This document shows positions 34,451 through 43,015 of a DNA stretch of 64,000 nucleotides, in pieces. The position numbers were made by a program, and so were the translations under genes. The number at the start of each line of letters is the position of its first letter. Positions within the stretch are counted from its first letter, which is position 1. The stretch is from contig NZ_CP108508.1 in the NCBI RefSeq assembly GCF_035917275.1, positions 7,254,001-7,318,000 on the forward strand, in the 5' to 3' direction. The notes under the pieces are model-generated. The model was not told the DNA's origin and made no database searches. It saw only the letters and a list, made by a program, of their open reading frames with translations. This DNA is from Streptomyces sp. NBC_01237 (GTDB taxonomy: Bacteria > Actinomycetota > Actinomycetes > Streptomycetales > Streptomycetaceae).

Positions 34451-36120
34451 GCTGCTGCCCCTTCGAGGAGTACGGACTTTTCGTGACGGACGGCTGCGAG
34501 GTAGTCGGAGACCGAACGCTCCACCTCGGCCTGGGTGAGATTCAGTTCCCGGCCGAGGATCGCGCCGACGGCGTCCGCGGCGTCCGCGGAGGCGTCCCGG
34601 GCGAACAGCCGGGCCCGCATACGGCGGGAGAGGACGTCGTCGACGGAGCGGGCCAGTTCGGCGCGGGCCGCGTACACGACCTCGGCCTTGGTGTACGGGA
34701 GCCCGGCGACGATCGGCTCGGCCAGTGTCGGGTCGTCCTGGATCAGGTCGCCGACGAAGCGCGCCTCGGTGCCGAAACGCTCGCCCAGGTGCGCGGCGAT
34801 GCCACCGGACGCGGCGACCGCCTCGGCGTCGTAACCGGCGCCGCCCAGCAGCGGAAGGTTCGCGGTGCGGCTGGCACCCTTGCGGCCCAGCACCGTCATC
34901 ACCTTGTCGATGACCAGCTCGCCCATGTGCCGGCTGGTGGTGAGCTTCCCGCCGGTCACCGTCACCATGCCGGTGCGGCCGATGGTGATGTGGTGGTCGC
35001 GGCGCATGTCGAGCGTCGCGCCCTCCTTGCCGCCGACCAGCGGACGCAGACCGCCGATGGAGCCGACCACGTCGTCCGGGGTGAGCTTCCCCTCGAACGC
35101 GGTGTTGGCGCCCTCCAGCAGGAAGTCCATCTCCTCGCGCGTGCAGTGCACATCGTCCGGGGAGCCCTGGTAGTCCTCGTCGGTGGTGCCCAGCACCACG
35201 CTGTTGCCCCAGCGGGTGCAGGTCGCGCGGCGGGCCCGGCCGGGGATCGGCACGGTGACCGTGCAGTTGATCCGCACCTTCTCCCACGGCACCACGATGT
35301 GGACGCCCTTGGCCGGGCGGACCTGCGGCTTGTGACCGTCGTCGGCCTTCGCGTCCAGCTCGTCGGTCCACACCCCGGTGGCGTTGACGACGGCCCCCGC
35401 GCGGATGTCGATGGTGTCGCCGTCCACGGAGACCCGGGCGCCGGCCACCTTGCCCATCTGCGTCAGCAGACCCTCCGCCTTCGCCCCGTTGAGGACGCTC
35501 GCGCCGAGCGCCGCCGCGGTGCGGACGATGGTCAGCACGAGCCGGGCGTCATCGGTGCGGGCGTCGAAGTACATCAGCCCGCCCTTCAGGTTCTCCGCGC
35601 GCAGGGTCGGCGCCTGTGCCAGGACCTCCGGGACACTGAGCCGCTGGTGCAGCTTGCCGATCCGCCAGCCGCCCACCAGGTCGTACGTCCACAGCAGACC
35701 CTCGAAGCCCTTGGCCAGGCGGGCGTCGAAGATGCCCTCCTTCTCCAGGATCGGGAAGAGGAACGGCAGCCGGTGCACCAGGTGCGGGGCGTTCTTGCGG
35801 AAGCGGTGGCGCTCCAGGAGCGAGTGGCGCACGAGATTGACGTTGCCCTGCTCGATGTAACGCAGGCCGCCGTGCACCATCTTCGAGGACTTCGACGACG
35901 TACCGGAGGCGAAGTCGTCCTTCTCGATCAGCGCCGCGCGCAGCCCGCGCGAGGCCGCGTCCAGCACCGCGTACGCCCCGGTGATCCCGCCGCCGATGAC
36001 GACGACGTCATAGGTCTCGTCGGCCAGCCGGCGCTTGATTGCGGCGCGGTCGAGATGCAGCGGCGTTCGGCGGGTCGCCGCGGCGCTGCGCCGCGGTTTC
36101 CGGGCGGGCAAGGTGATCAC
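34447..36120 (-). CDS. glpD: aerobic glycerol-3-phosphate dehydrogenase-type flavoenzyme
   Basis: This 557-residue FAD enzyme oxidises glycerol 3-phosphate (or a related polyol phosphate) to the ketone phosphate and feeds electrons to quinone. The N-terminal dinucleotide-binding motif is YDVVVIGGGITGAYAVLDAASRGL, then KDDFASGTSSKSSKMVHGGLRYIEQGN, the GlpD signature. Further blocks are NATGVWTDEL and GRTGMVTVTGGKLTTSR; the C-terminal helical DAO_C domain follows (YAARAELARSVDDVLSRRMRARLF). GTG 36120 has AGGAG eight bases upstream. It overlaps the FAD oxidase start (ATGA) and lies 92 bases after the kinase. Confidence 0.94.
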   Translation of the reverse strand: MITLPARKPRRSAAATRRTPLHLDRAAIKRRLADETYDVVVIGGGITGAYAVLDAASRGLRAALIEKDDFASGTSSKSSKMVHGGLRYIEQGNVNLVRHSLLERHRFRKNAPHLVHRLPFLFPILEKEGIFDARLAKGFEGLLWTYDLVGGWRIGKLHQRLSVPEVLAQAPTLRAENLKGGLMYFDARTDDARLVLTIVRTAAALGASVLNGAKAEGLLTQMGKVAGARVSVDGDTIDIRAGAVVNATGVWTDELDAKADDGHKPQVRPAKGVHIVVPWEKVRINCTVTVPIPGRARRATCTRWGNSVVLGTTDEDYQGSPDDVHCTREEMDFLLEGANTAFEGKLTPDDVVGSIGGLRPLVGGKEGATLDMRRDHHITIGRTGMVTVTGGKLTTSRHMGELVIDKVMTVLGRKGASRTANLPLLGGAGYDAEAVAASGGIAAHLGERFGTEARFVGDLIQDDPTLAEPIVAGLPYTKAEVVYAARAELARSVDDVLSRRMRARLFARDASADAADAVGAILGRELNLTQAEVERSVSDYLAAVRHEKSVLLEGAAA

Positions 36121-36212
36121 AACATCAACTCCTGGTGTTTCGGTACGGCGGCCGCGTGGTCGGGCGGTCCGCCGGGGTGACGGTGAGGGTGCCGTCGGTG
36201 GGGGGTGTGCGG

Positions 36213-37772
36213 TTACGGTCCGGACGCCTCCAGGGGGCGCAGCGCCGGGTCCTTGAGGTGGCCGATCAGGACGTCCCGCCAGGCGGCACGCTGCGCGGTG
36301 CGCTCGGCCGCCGGGATCGCGGGGGCGAAGACCCTGCCGCCCGGCTGGGCCTCGACGACCTCCTCCAGCGAGCCCCACAGCCCCCGGGCGACCCCGGCGA
36401 GATACGCGGTGCCGCGCAGGCTCGCGGTGGCCGAGTCGGCGACCCGCTCCAGCGGCAGGCCGGTCAGATCGGCCTGGATCTGCATGAGCGGGTCGCTGCC
36501 GGAGACCCCGCCGCCCACCCGCAGCCGGGTGAACGGCGTGCCCATGGTGTCGGCGACCCCGTCGATCAGGTCGCACACGGAGTGCGCGATCCCGTCGAGG
36601 ACGGCGCGGGCGAGGTCGGCGCGGGTGGTGGCGAGGGTGAGCCCGGTGAGGGAGGCGGTGGCCTCCGGGTGCCAGACCGGCGTACGCACTCCGGCGAGCG
36701 CCGGGACGAAACGCGGGGTACGGCCCGGCCGGGTGGGGACCCGGCCCGCCTCCTCACCGAGCTCCTTCGGCGAGGCGAACAGGCCCAGATCGTCACAGAG
36801 CCAGCGCAGCGCCGAACCCGCGGTGGAGGTGTAGGCCTCCAGGCTGTAGTGGCTGATGTCGCCCTGCCGCCGGCCGGGCTGGGCGAGCACCCCGGAGATG
36901 TCCGGCCGGGGCAGGGCGGGCACGGTGCCGGTCGCGGCGTCCACGAAGGCGCCGGTCCCGTACATGATCATGCCCTGGCCGGCGGTGAGTCCGCCGAGCG
37001 CGAGCAGGGCCGCGTGCTGGTCTCCCATGGAGGCGGCCAGCGGTACGGCGATGCCGAGGGCGGCCGGGTCGGTGTGCCCGAATCCGGCGTCGTCGGAGCG
37101 GAGTTCGGGCAGCAGGTCGAGCGGGAAGCCGAGCCGGCCGATCCACTCCTCGTCCCAGGCGTGCCGCTCCAGCAGGTATCCGCCGCTGGACGCGGCGTTG
37201 GTGGGCGTCGTGGCGTGCACGGCGCCACCGGTGAGCCGCCAGATCAGCCAGGTGTCGACGGTGCCGAACAGCAGCCGCCCCGCGCGGTGCGCGGCGGCCA
37301 CCTCCGGGTGCGCGGCGATCTGCCGCGCGGCCCAGAGGAACGGGGCGCGGGCGCCGACCGGCCGGCCCTGGCGGGCCAGCAGGGCGGTGTCCCACTCCGC
37401 CTCGTACGAGGTGAGCTCGGCGGCGTACCGCCGGTCCTGCCACACCACCGCGGGCAGCAGCGGCCGCCCGGTGACCCGGTCCCAGAGCATCGCGGTGGCG
37501 CGCTGGGTGGAGAGCGCCACCGCGGTGACCTCGATGCCGTCCTCGCGGGCGCGGCCGACGGCGCGGCGCGCCACCTCCAGGGTGGCGGTCCAGATCTCCA
37601 TCGGGTCCTGCTCGACCGAGAGGTCGTCCGGGTGGCTGACCTTGATCGGCCGGTAGAACACCTCGTGGGCGGCGCCGGAGTCGAGGACGACTCCGGCCCG
37701 GGTACCCGTGGTGCCCTCGTCGATGGCCAGCACACCGCGCCGTGGGGCGGCGCCGGGGAGCGTCTGCGTCAT
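36213..37772 (-). CDS. FGGY family carbohydrate kinase, glycerol-kinase-like with altered polyol site
   Basis: This 519-residue kinase has an FGGY_N domain (GVLAIDEGTTGTRAGVVL phosphate-1 motif) and an FGGY_C domain (IMYGTGAFVDAATG; LRVGGGVSGSDPLMQIQADLTGLPLERV, the FGGY signature). The catalytic Asp is in SMGDQHAAL (Asp251-Gln252). Glycerol kinases bind glycerol partly through the Arg-Glu of QRET; here the same place reads STQRATAMLW (Gln90-Arg91-Ala92), so the Glu is lost. The preferred substrate may therefore be a different polyol. ATG 37772 follows AAAGGG. It sits between an MFS transporter and glpD, consistent with transport, phosphorylation and oxidation of one substrate. Confidence 0.88.
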   Translation of the reverse strand: MTQTLPGAAPRRGVLAIDEGTTGTRAGVVLDSGAAHEVFYRPIKVSHPDDLSVEQDPMEIWTATLEVARRAVGRAREDGIEVTAVALSTQRATAMLWDRVTGRPLLPAVVWQDRRYAAELTSYEAEWDTALLARQGRPVGARAPFLWAARQIAAHPEVAAAHRAGRLLFGTVDTWLIWRLTGGAVHATTPTNAASSGGYLLERHAWDEEWIGRLGFPLDLLPELRSDDAGFGHTDPAALGIAVPLAASMGDQHAALLALGGLTAGQGMIMYGTGAFVDAATGTVPALPRPDISGVLAQPGRRQGDISHYSLEAYTSTAGSALRWLCDDLGLFASPKELGEEAGRVPTRPGRTPRFVPALAGVRTPVWHPEATASLTGLTLATTRADLARAVLDGIAHSVCDLIDGVADTMGTPFTRLRVGGGVSGSDPLMQIQADLTGLPLERVADSATASLRGTAYLAGVARGLWGSLEEVVEAQPGGRVFAPAIPAAERTAQRAAWRDVLIGHLKDPALRPLEASGP

Positions 37773-37803
37773 TGCAGCCCTTTCATTGCGAGCATCGCGA
37801 GCT

Positions 37804-37843
37804 GTACGGAGCCGGTCCTGCGGAGCGGGACGTACGGAGCCGG
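37804..37843. repeat. 12-bp direct repeat before the kinase gene
   Basis: GTACGGAGCCGG occurs at 37804-37815 and 37832-37843 (period 28), with a shorter GTACGGAGG at 37846. It is within the 125-base spacer between the MFS and kinase genes. Confidence 0.6.
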
Positions 37844-37896
37844 CGGTACGGAGGGGGAGGGGGACCATCGTGTGACGCGGCGGGCACGGCGGACGG

Positions 37897-39351
37897 TCAG
37901 CGCGCGGTCGTGGCCTTCACGGATTCGGGGGAATCGCCCTGCGGGCCGACGGCGGAGGGGGCCGCGGCGGCCCCCTCCGGGGACTGGCCGGCCCTCATCG
38001 GGTCCCACTTGATCGCCAGGCAGGTGATCATGCCGAGCAGCGGTACGACGGAGAGCACCAGGAAGGTGTCGGCGAGGCCGAGCGATTCCTTGATCTGCGG
38101 GAAGAGGTACAGCCCGGCGACACTGCCGAAGCTGCCGACCATGCCGGTGACACCGGTGCCGAGCGCGCGGATGTCACTGCTGTACGAGAGCGCGGCGATG
38201 GACTTGCCGTTGGCGCCGGGGCCCGCGGAGTGGCAGAGGATGAACAGCACGGGCAGCAGGAACGCCACGGCCGTGGGGACCTTCTCGAAGGTCAGGCCCA
38301 TCGCCAGCAGCGCGACGAACACTCCGGCGAAACCGGCCGCGGAGCTGAGCCGCAGGCCGAGTCGGCGGCCGAAGTAGGCGGAGAGCAGACCGCCCGCGAT
38401 ACCGAAGGCGTTGAACACCATCGAGCCGATGGTGGCCTTCTCGAAGCTCTCGCCGAAGATCGTCAGGCTGATCAGCGGGAGGTACCAGCCGACCGCGAAG
38501 TACTGCATCGACTGCCCGAGCGAGATCACCGAGGACAGGATGGTGCGGGGCAGGTACTCGCCCTTGAAGAGCACCCCGGCCTGGCGGAATCCGACGGCGG
38601 GGGCCTCGGTGGCGGCCCGGGTGGCGGCGTCGGGCTCTCCGGCGACGGCCTTGATCCCGTAGATCCGGTCCAGATTGCCGACCGCTTCGTCCAGGCGCCC
38701 CTTGCTGGCCAGCCAGGTGGGGCTCTCCTTGAGCATCAGCCACTGGCCGATGAGCAGGGCGACGGCCACGACGGCGGCGGAGCCGACCGACCAGCGCCAG
38801 ATGTCCGCGCCGACGTCCATGTTGAAGAAGAGCAGCGCCAGGGCGAGGTTGCTGGTGGTGGCGACGTACCAGACGGCCTGCCACAGGTTGAGCCGGCCGC
38901 CGAGCTTGGCGGGGGTGTACTCGGCGAGCAGCGCCATGGCGACGGCGAAGTCGATGCCGTAGGCGATGCCCACCATGACCCGGCCCACCCAGACGACCCC
39001 GAAGTCGTCGGCGAAAGCGGCGGTCAGGGCGCCCGCGATGGCGAAGACCTTGGCCAGCAGCAGCGGGGGAACCCGGCCGAAGCGGGTGGCGAGCCAGCCG
39101 CCGATCGGGTTGAAGAGGATCGCCAGGGCCGGAGCGGTGGCCGTGAGGATCGAGACCTGCGTACTGGTCAGCTCCATCTGGGACGTCATCGGTCCCAGAC
39201 CCGCGCTCAGCGCGGCATTCGAATAGGCGTCGAGGAACAGCCCGCCGAACACGAGGAACCAGATGACTTGCGCCCGGCCGGTGATCTTTCCCAGCCCATC
39301 GATGAGCGCAACGACATCGACGACGCCTTTGACGCTCGGACGTTGTGCCAT
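37897..39351 (-). CDS. MFS transporter, first gene of the glycerol-like operon
   Basis: This 484-residue membrane protein has 12 predicted hydrophobic segments. TM1 is VIWFLVFGGLFLDAYSNAAL with an Asp in the helix; the motif A loop is GGWLATRFGRVPPLLLAKV; a cytoplasmic loop follows TM6 (LKESPTWLASKGRLDEAVGNLDRIYGI), which is the sugar/phosphate porter signature form. The fold resembles proton symporters of sugars, polyols or organic anions rather than drug exporters. It replaces the GlpF channel usually found with glpK and glpD, so active uptake of a polyol is inferred. AAGGCGG precedes ATG 39351; upstream in-frame codons are leader. Confidence 0.9.
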   Translation of the reverse strand: MAQRPSVKGVVDVVALIDGLGKITGRAQVIWFLVFGGLFLDAYSNAALSAGLGPMTSQMELTSTQVSILTATAPALAILFNPIGGWLATRFGRVPPLLLAKVFAIAGALTAAFADDFGVVWVGRVMVGIAYGIDFAVAMALLAEYTPAKLGGRLNLWQAVWYVATTSNLALALLFFNMDVGADIWRWSVGSAAVVAVALLIGQWLMLKESPTWLASKGRLDEAVGNLDRIYGIKAVAGEPDAATRAATEAPAVGFRQAGVLFKGEYLPRTILSSVISLGQSMQYFAVGWYLPLISLTIFGESFEKATIGSMVFNAFGIAGGLLSAYFGRRLGLRLSSAAGFAGVFVALLAMGLTFEKVPTAVAFLLPVLFILCHSAGPGANGKSIAALSYSSDIRALGTGVTGMVGSFGSVAGLYLFPQIKESLGLADTFLVLSVVPLLGMITCLAIKWDPMRAGQSPEGAAAAPSAVGPQGDSPESVKATTAR

Positions 39352-39445
39352 GAATCCGCCTTCGAGGAAGACCCATCGGCGGCACGGGGAGCACAGGAAA
39401 ACAGGCATGACGAAACCACCGACAGGTGGTCTATGTCTGTGCCTG

Positions 39446-39471
39446 TCAAAACACTGCGGAAAGCGCCGCAG
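39446..39471 (-). terminator. attenuator-like hairpin with U-rich tail in the operon leader
   Basis: On the minus strand CTGCGG-CGCTTT-CCGCAG (39471 to 39454) is immediately followed by TGTTTTGA, a classical intrinsic-terminator tail and rare in this GC-rich DNA. It lies about 60-85 nt after the predicted transcription start and about 100 nt before the MFS gene. A competing 5-bp hairpin CAGCA-N7-TGCTG (39469-39485) shares the first arm, so formation of one prevents the other. The operon encodes a GlpP antiterminator. Confidence 0.6.
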
Positions 39472-39538
39472 CACGTGAACTGCTGAACTGCCGATCTGGC
39501 GAACTGCCGAGTCGCGAAGGACTCGGGACTACGCAGTG

Positions 39539-39568
39539 AGGTTAAGAACGAGTCAGGACAAACGTCAA
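39539..39568 (-). promoter_or_regulatory. housekeeping-type promoter of the glycerol-like operon
   Basis: On the minus strand TTGACG (39568-39563) and TAACCT (39544-39539) are separated by 18 bases, a good HrdB-type match. Transcription is predicted to start near 39532, giving a leader of about 180 nt. Confidence 0.65.
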
Positions 39569-39717
39569 GGGTTTCCGGCAGGTTACCGAAACGTGACGCG
39601 TGTTCTTCGCGTGCCGCGTGAGCAGGGGCTTCCCCCTACGCCGGTGCGCGGGGGCTTTCCCGCGTGCCATGTGCCGAGTGCCGCGTGGGCCGCGGTCGCG
39701 GCCCCCTCCGTGGGCCG

Positions 39718-39756
39718 GGGGCGTTCCGGCGGCACACCCGGCCGCCGGAACGCCCC
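39718..39756. terminator. 15-bp stem terminator of the amidase gene
   Basis: GGGGCGTTCCGGCGG (39718-39732) pairs perfectly with CCGCCGGAACGCCCC (39742-39756), with a 9-base loop. It starts 6 bases after the amidase stop on the minus strand. Confidence 0.85.
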
Positions 39757-39762
39757 TGCCGG

Positions 39763-41355
39763 TCAGAGCCCCGCTTGCAGCGCCGCCCAGGTGGCGGGTC
39801 CGACGCTCCCGTCGGCCGAGAGCTTCCGGGCGGTCTGGTAGCCGCGCACCGCCGTGTCGGTGGTGGGGCCGAAGCTCCCGTCGATACCCACCGTGGAGCC
39901 GAGCGCCGCCGTCAGGCTCCGCTGGAGCCGCTTCACGGCGTCCCCGGAGCCGCCCCGGGCGAGCGTCGGGGTGGTCCCGGCCGACAGCAGGGCGGTCCAG
40001 GTCCTCGGGCCGACCGCGCCGTCGGCGGTGAGCTTCCGGGCGCCCTGGAACGCCTGGACGGCGCTCTTCGTGGCGGGGCCGAAGTTCCCGTCCACGGCGC
40101 CCGGCTCGTACCCCTGCTCCTTCAGCAGCTGCTGGACGGCCGTGACCTGCGCGCCCGTCGAACCCTGCTGCTGGGTCGCGTACGAGGTGAAGTCCAGCGC
40201 GCCGCTGCCGGTGCCGCCGCCGGGGGAGCCGCCGACGAGCTGCATGTAGGAGGTCCAGTTCCAGTTGACGCCCGGGTCCGTGTGGTCGTTGCCGGGGGCC
40301 TCGCTGTGCCCGATGATGTGCGACCGGTCCTTCGGGATCCCGTACCGGTCGCACAGGTAGGCGGTCAGCGCGGCCGAGGAGCGGTACATCGAGTCGGTGA
40401 ACCACGACGGGTCGTCGACATAGCCCTCGTGCTCGATACCGAGTGACGAGGCGTTGGCGCTCTTGGCGTGGTACGCGGTGTCGCTGTCGCGCACCATCTG
40501 GGTGACCTGGCCGTCCGAGGAGCGGATCACGTAGTGGGAGCTGACCTTGGACGTCGCGTTCTGGAACCAGCTGATGGAACCCGCGTACGAACCCTGGGTG
40601 ACATGGACGACCACCTTGTCGACCGTCGCCGACCGCCCGGCGGCGAAGTTGTTCGCGTGCGCGGGCACCCACAGCGCCGAGGGGTAGTCCGGGCTCTGCG
40701 CGGTCACGTCCGCCGCTGAGAGGGCGCCCTTGCGCGGGGCGACCGGACGGGAGGTGACCGTGACCTCCTCGCCACCGGGCACCGTCGTCCGCAGCCCCTC
40801 GGCCAGGAAGGTGTAGACCGCGTCCGCGTAGAGGGTGGCGGCGGTGTCCCGGGCACCGCTGTACCGGGCGACGGCCGGGTACCAGCTGTCGAGGTCGCGG
40901 CGCTCGGCACGGTCGAGGCCCAGGGCGTCGGCGTGGGCGCGCAGCACGGCCGCGCCGCCCCGGATGTTGGTCTCGGTGTCCCGGCGCAGCCGCGAGAAGG
41001 GCTCGCCGGTCAGCGCCGCGGCCTTCTCCAGCGAGCGGTTGGCGGGGTTGCTCACCAGGTGCATCACGCCGTAGCCGTTCGCCTGGCTGGGTGCTCCGGC
41101 GTGTCCGTCCAGATGCGTCTCGCCGTAGCCGACGGCGGCGAGCAGGTCGCGCGGTACGCCGAACTCCTCGGCGGCCCGCGCGAAGGCCCGGTTCATCGGG
41201 TCGGAGGCGACGGCCGACGCGGTGGCGGAGCCGGCGGAGGCGGCGTCGGGGTCGGCCGCGACGGCCGGGTGGCCCGTCGCGACGAGGGCCGTGACGGTGA
41301 GGGCCGCCAGAACGGATGCGCGGCCTCTGGTGCGCGCGGCGGTGGGTCGGGGCAT
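39763..41355 (-). CDS. secreted N-acetylmuramoyl-L-alanine amidase with two peptidoglycan-binding domains
   Basis: The 530-residue exported protein has a signal peptide (RGRASVLAALTVTALVATGHPAVAA). It also has a lysozyme-like/transglycosylase-type helical region at about residues 55-190 (FGVPRDLLAAVGYGETHLDGHAG). The amidase_2 domain is at about residues 245-375 (KVVVHVTQGSYAGSISWF; SLGIEHEGY; HIIGHSEAPGNDHTDPG, with zinc-ligand His). Two PG_binding_1 repeats follow (LLKEQGYEPGAVDGNFGPATKSAVQAFQ and a second similar unit ending in TWAALQAGL). It cleaves the amide bond between muramic acid and L-Ala. ATG 41355 has GGGAG eight bases upstream. Confidence 0.93.
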   Translation of the reverse strand: MPRPTAARTRGRASVLAALTVTALVATGHPAVAADPDAASAGSATASAVASDPMNRAFARAAEEFGVPRDLLAAVGYGETHLDGHAGAPSQANGYGVMHLVSNPANRSLEKAAALTGEPFSRLRRDTETNIRGGAAVLRAHADALGLDRAERRDLDSWYPAVARYSGARDTAATLYADAVYTFLAEGLRTTVPGGEEVTVTSRPVAPRKGALSAADVTAQSPDYPSALWVPAHANNFAAGRSATVDKVVVHVTQGSYAGSISWFQNATSKVSSHYVIRSSDGQVTQMVRDSDTAYHAKSANASSLGIEHEGYVDDPSWFTDSMYRSSAALTAYLCDRYGIPKDRSHIIGHSEAPGNDHTDPGVNWNWTSYMQLVGGSPGGGTGSGALDFTSYATQQQGSTGAQVTAVQQLLKEQGYEPGAVDGNFGPATKSAVQAFQGARKLTADGAVGPRTWTALLSAGTTPTLARGGSGDAVKRLQRSLTAALGSTVGIDGSFGPTTDTAVRGYQTARKLSADGSVGPATWAALQAGL

Positions 41356-41417
41356 GGGGGTGCTCCCTGCTCTATGGGTCTCAAGTGCCCGGTGGGGGCC
41401 CTGTGGGGGAGAGAAAA

Positions 41418-41451
41418 GGCCCTCGGGCCCGGGTGGGGTGGGCCGAGGGCC
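41418..41451 (-). terminator. intrinsic terminator of the nitroreductase gene
   Basis: GGCCCTCGG (41418-41426) pairs with CCGAGGGCC (41443-41451), with extra GC pairs in the loop. On the minus strand it is followed by TTTTCTC, a genuine U-run, about 110 bases after the nitroreductase stop. Confidence 0.8.
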
Positions 41452-41558
41452 GTTGAGCCCGCACAGGCTATCGAGATGAATAGAGCATGACAATGACATC
41501 CCGGTGTGTCGCGGCGGCGCTTTCAACTCCTCTATGCATCAAGGGAGTTGTCGGAAAA

Positions 41559-42290
41559 TTACCAGCCGTTACGGTGAATGACATCGGCCACTTGGCGGCG
41601 CCTCACCGGGCCGAAGTTGCCCTGCGGCCACCCCACCGGAACGGCGGCGAAGGTCCGCATGTCCTCCGGGATGCCCAGCGCCTCCTTCCACTCCCGCTCC
41701 AGCATCAGATGCCAGATGGTGATGTTGGCCGCGAGCCCCAGCGCCCGCGCGGCCAGCAGCAGGTTCTGCACCCCCGGGTAGACGCAGGAGCCCTCGGCGA
41801 GTGCCTGGAAGCGGGTCTGGGTGTTCATCAGCTGCTCGGCCCCGGCCGGGCCGAGCGCCCGCGCGGAGGCCAGCAGCCCCTCCTCGTCGACACGCGGCTC
41901 CGGGAACCGGTAGCAGGGGACGACCAGCACCGGGGTCTCGGCGAAGTGATCGCGCTGGTACTCGATCGCGGCCACCATCCGCCCGTAGGCCGCGTCGTCC
42001 ATGCCCGCCGGAGCGTGCTTCCCGGTCGTCGCCAGATAGGCGTCCACACACCGCTTCCACAGCGGGGCGAGCCGCGCCATCACCTCGCGGTCGGTGACCA
42101 CGACGTACTCGTAACACTGCATGTTGCCGCCGCTGGGTCCCCACACGGCCGCCTGGATCAGCTGCTCCGTCGTCTCGTCCGGGACGGCGTCCGGCTTGAG
42201 GCGGCGCATGGCGCGCATGGTGGACATCGTCGAGAAGAGGGCGGGTCCGTCGAGGGCGGACGCGTCGGCTCGAACCGTTTCGATCGTCAT
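41559..42290 (-). CDS. nitroreductase family protein
   Basis: This 243-residue FMN-dependent oxidoreductase has STMRAMRRLKPDAVPDETTEQLIQAAVWGPSGGNMQCYEYVVV with the FMN-phosphate-binding Arg pair. A central region with SCVYPGVQNLLLAARALGLAANI and a C-terminal FAAVPVGWPQG follow. It probably reduces quinones, nitro compounds or unsaturated ketones with NAD(P)H. Substrate is unknown. It is followed by the F420-type reductase on the same strand 45 bases upstream, so the two may share a transcript. Confidence 0.88.
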   Translation of the reverse strand: MTIETVRADASALDGPALFSTMSTMRAMRRLKPDAVPDETTEQLIQAAVWGPSGGNMQCYEYVVVTDREVMARLAPLWKRCVDAYLATTGKHAPAGMDDAAYGRMVAAIEYQRDHFAETPVLVVPCYRFPEPRVDEEGLLASARALGPAGAEQLMNTQTRFQALAEGSCVYPGVQNLLLAARALGLAANITIWHLMLEREWKEALGIPEDMRTFAAVPVGWPQGNFGPVRRRQVADVIHRNGW

Positions 42291-42335
42291 GATCGCGGAG
42301 TGTACGGTCCCGGCCGACGCACCAAAAGGTCCCGG

Positions 42336-42782
42336 TCAGCGCCTTGTGAGCCGAACGACGGGGATGTCACGTTCGGTGCCCGCCTGGTACTGCGCGTACC
42401 GGGGGAAGAGCTCGACCAGACGCGGCCACACCCGGGCCTTCTCCTCTTCCGGCAGTGTCTCGGCGATCGCCGCGAACCGCTCGGTCTCCACCCGGAGTTC
42501 GACCTCGGGATGGGCCAGCAGGTTCAGGTACCAGAGCGGAGGGCGGTCCGAGCCGCCGTTGGACGCCACGATCAGATAGTCCTCGCCGTCCCGCCCGTAC
42601 ATCAGCACCGTGCGCCGCACGGCCCCGGTGCGCCGCCCGACGTAGTCCAGCAGCAGACACGGCACGCCGAGTTGCGTGGTGCCCTTGGTTCCGCCGGAGG
42701 ACTCGTACAGTTCGGCCTGCTGGGCCACCCAGTCGGCCGGGCTGGTCCGTACCGCCGCGTCGCCGTCCTGCTCCGCCGTCAT
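42336..42782 (-). CDS. deazaflavin (F420)-dependent nitroreductase, Ddn-like
   Basis: This 148-residue protein has the split beta-barrel pattern of the Ddn family: TKGTTQLGVPCLLLDYVGRRTGAVRRTVLMY, DGEDYLIVASNGGSDRPPLWYLNLLAHPEVELRV, ALRRYAQYQ-like FPRYAQYQAGTERDIPVVRLTR. Relatives bind reduced F420 and reduce quinones or nitro compounds. ATG 42782 is preceded by GGGAG. It is transcribed away from the ACP/ketosynthase pair. Confidence 0.9.
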   Translation of the reverse strand: MTAEQDGDAAVRTSPADWVAQQAELYESSGGTKGTTQLGVPCLLLDYVGRRTGAVRRTVLMYGRDGEDYLIVASNGGSDRPPLWYLNLLAHPEVELRVETERFAAIAETLPEEEKARVWPRLVELFPRYAQYQAGTERDIPVVRLTRR

Positions 42783-43015
42783 GTGGGCTCTCCCTCTCTC
42801 GTACGGTGCGTTGCCCGCCCATCCTGGCAGCAACCCGGCCGGACCGGCGGATTCGTACACCTGGACGGCCCTCCCACCGCACGGGGGAACGGGGGCCGGG
42901 GAGCGGGCCGCGAAGGCGTATAAAGGGTCCCTCCGGAGCAGCCGGCGTCCCCCGATGGCCACCTCAACCCCCACGCGGCAGGCGTCACCGCGTCCCTGAG
43001 CGGAGGAGCGCCTCA

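Larger units (their letters stand above)
39352..39762. other. 411-base non-coding region: operon leader, promoter and amidase terminator
   Basis: The region contains the leader (39352-39532), the promoter (39539-39568) of the minus-strand operon, and, nearer the amidase, a C/G-rich stretch with a terminator (39718-39756). Leader details are the inverted repeats GACAGG/CCTGTC (39421-39426, 39442-39447) and ACCACC-GACA-GGTGGT (39415-39430). There is also a three-fold GAACTGC repeat on the top strand (39477, 39485, 39501), with the last two copies extended to GAACTGCCGA. Confidence 0.7.
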
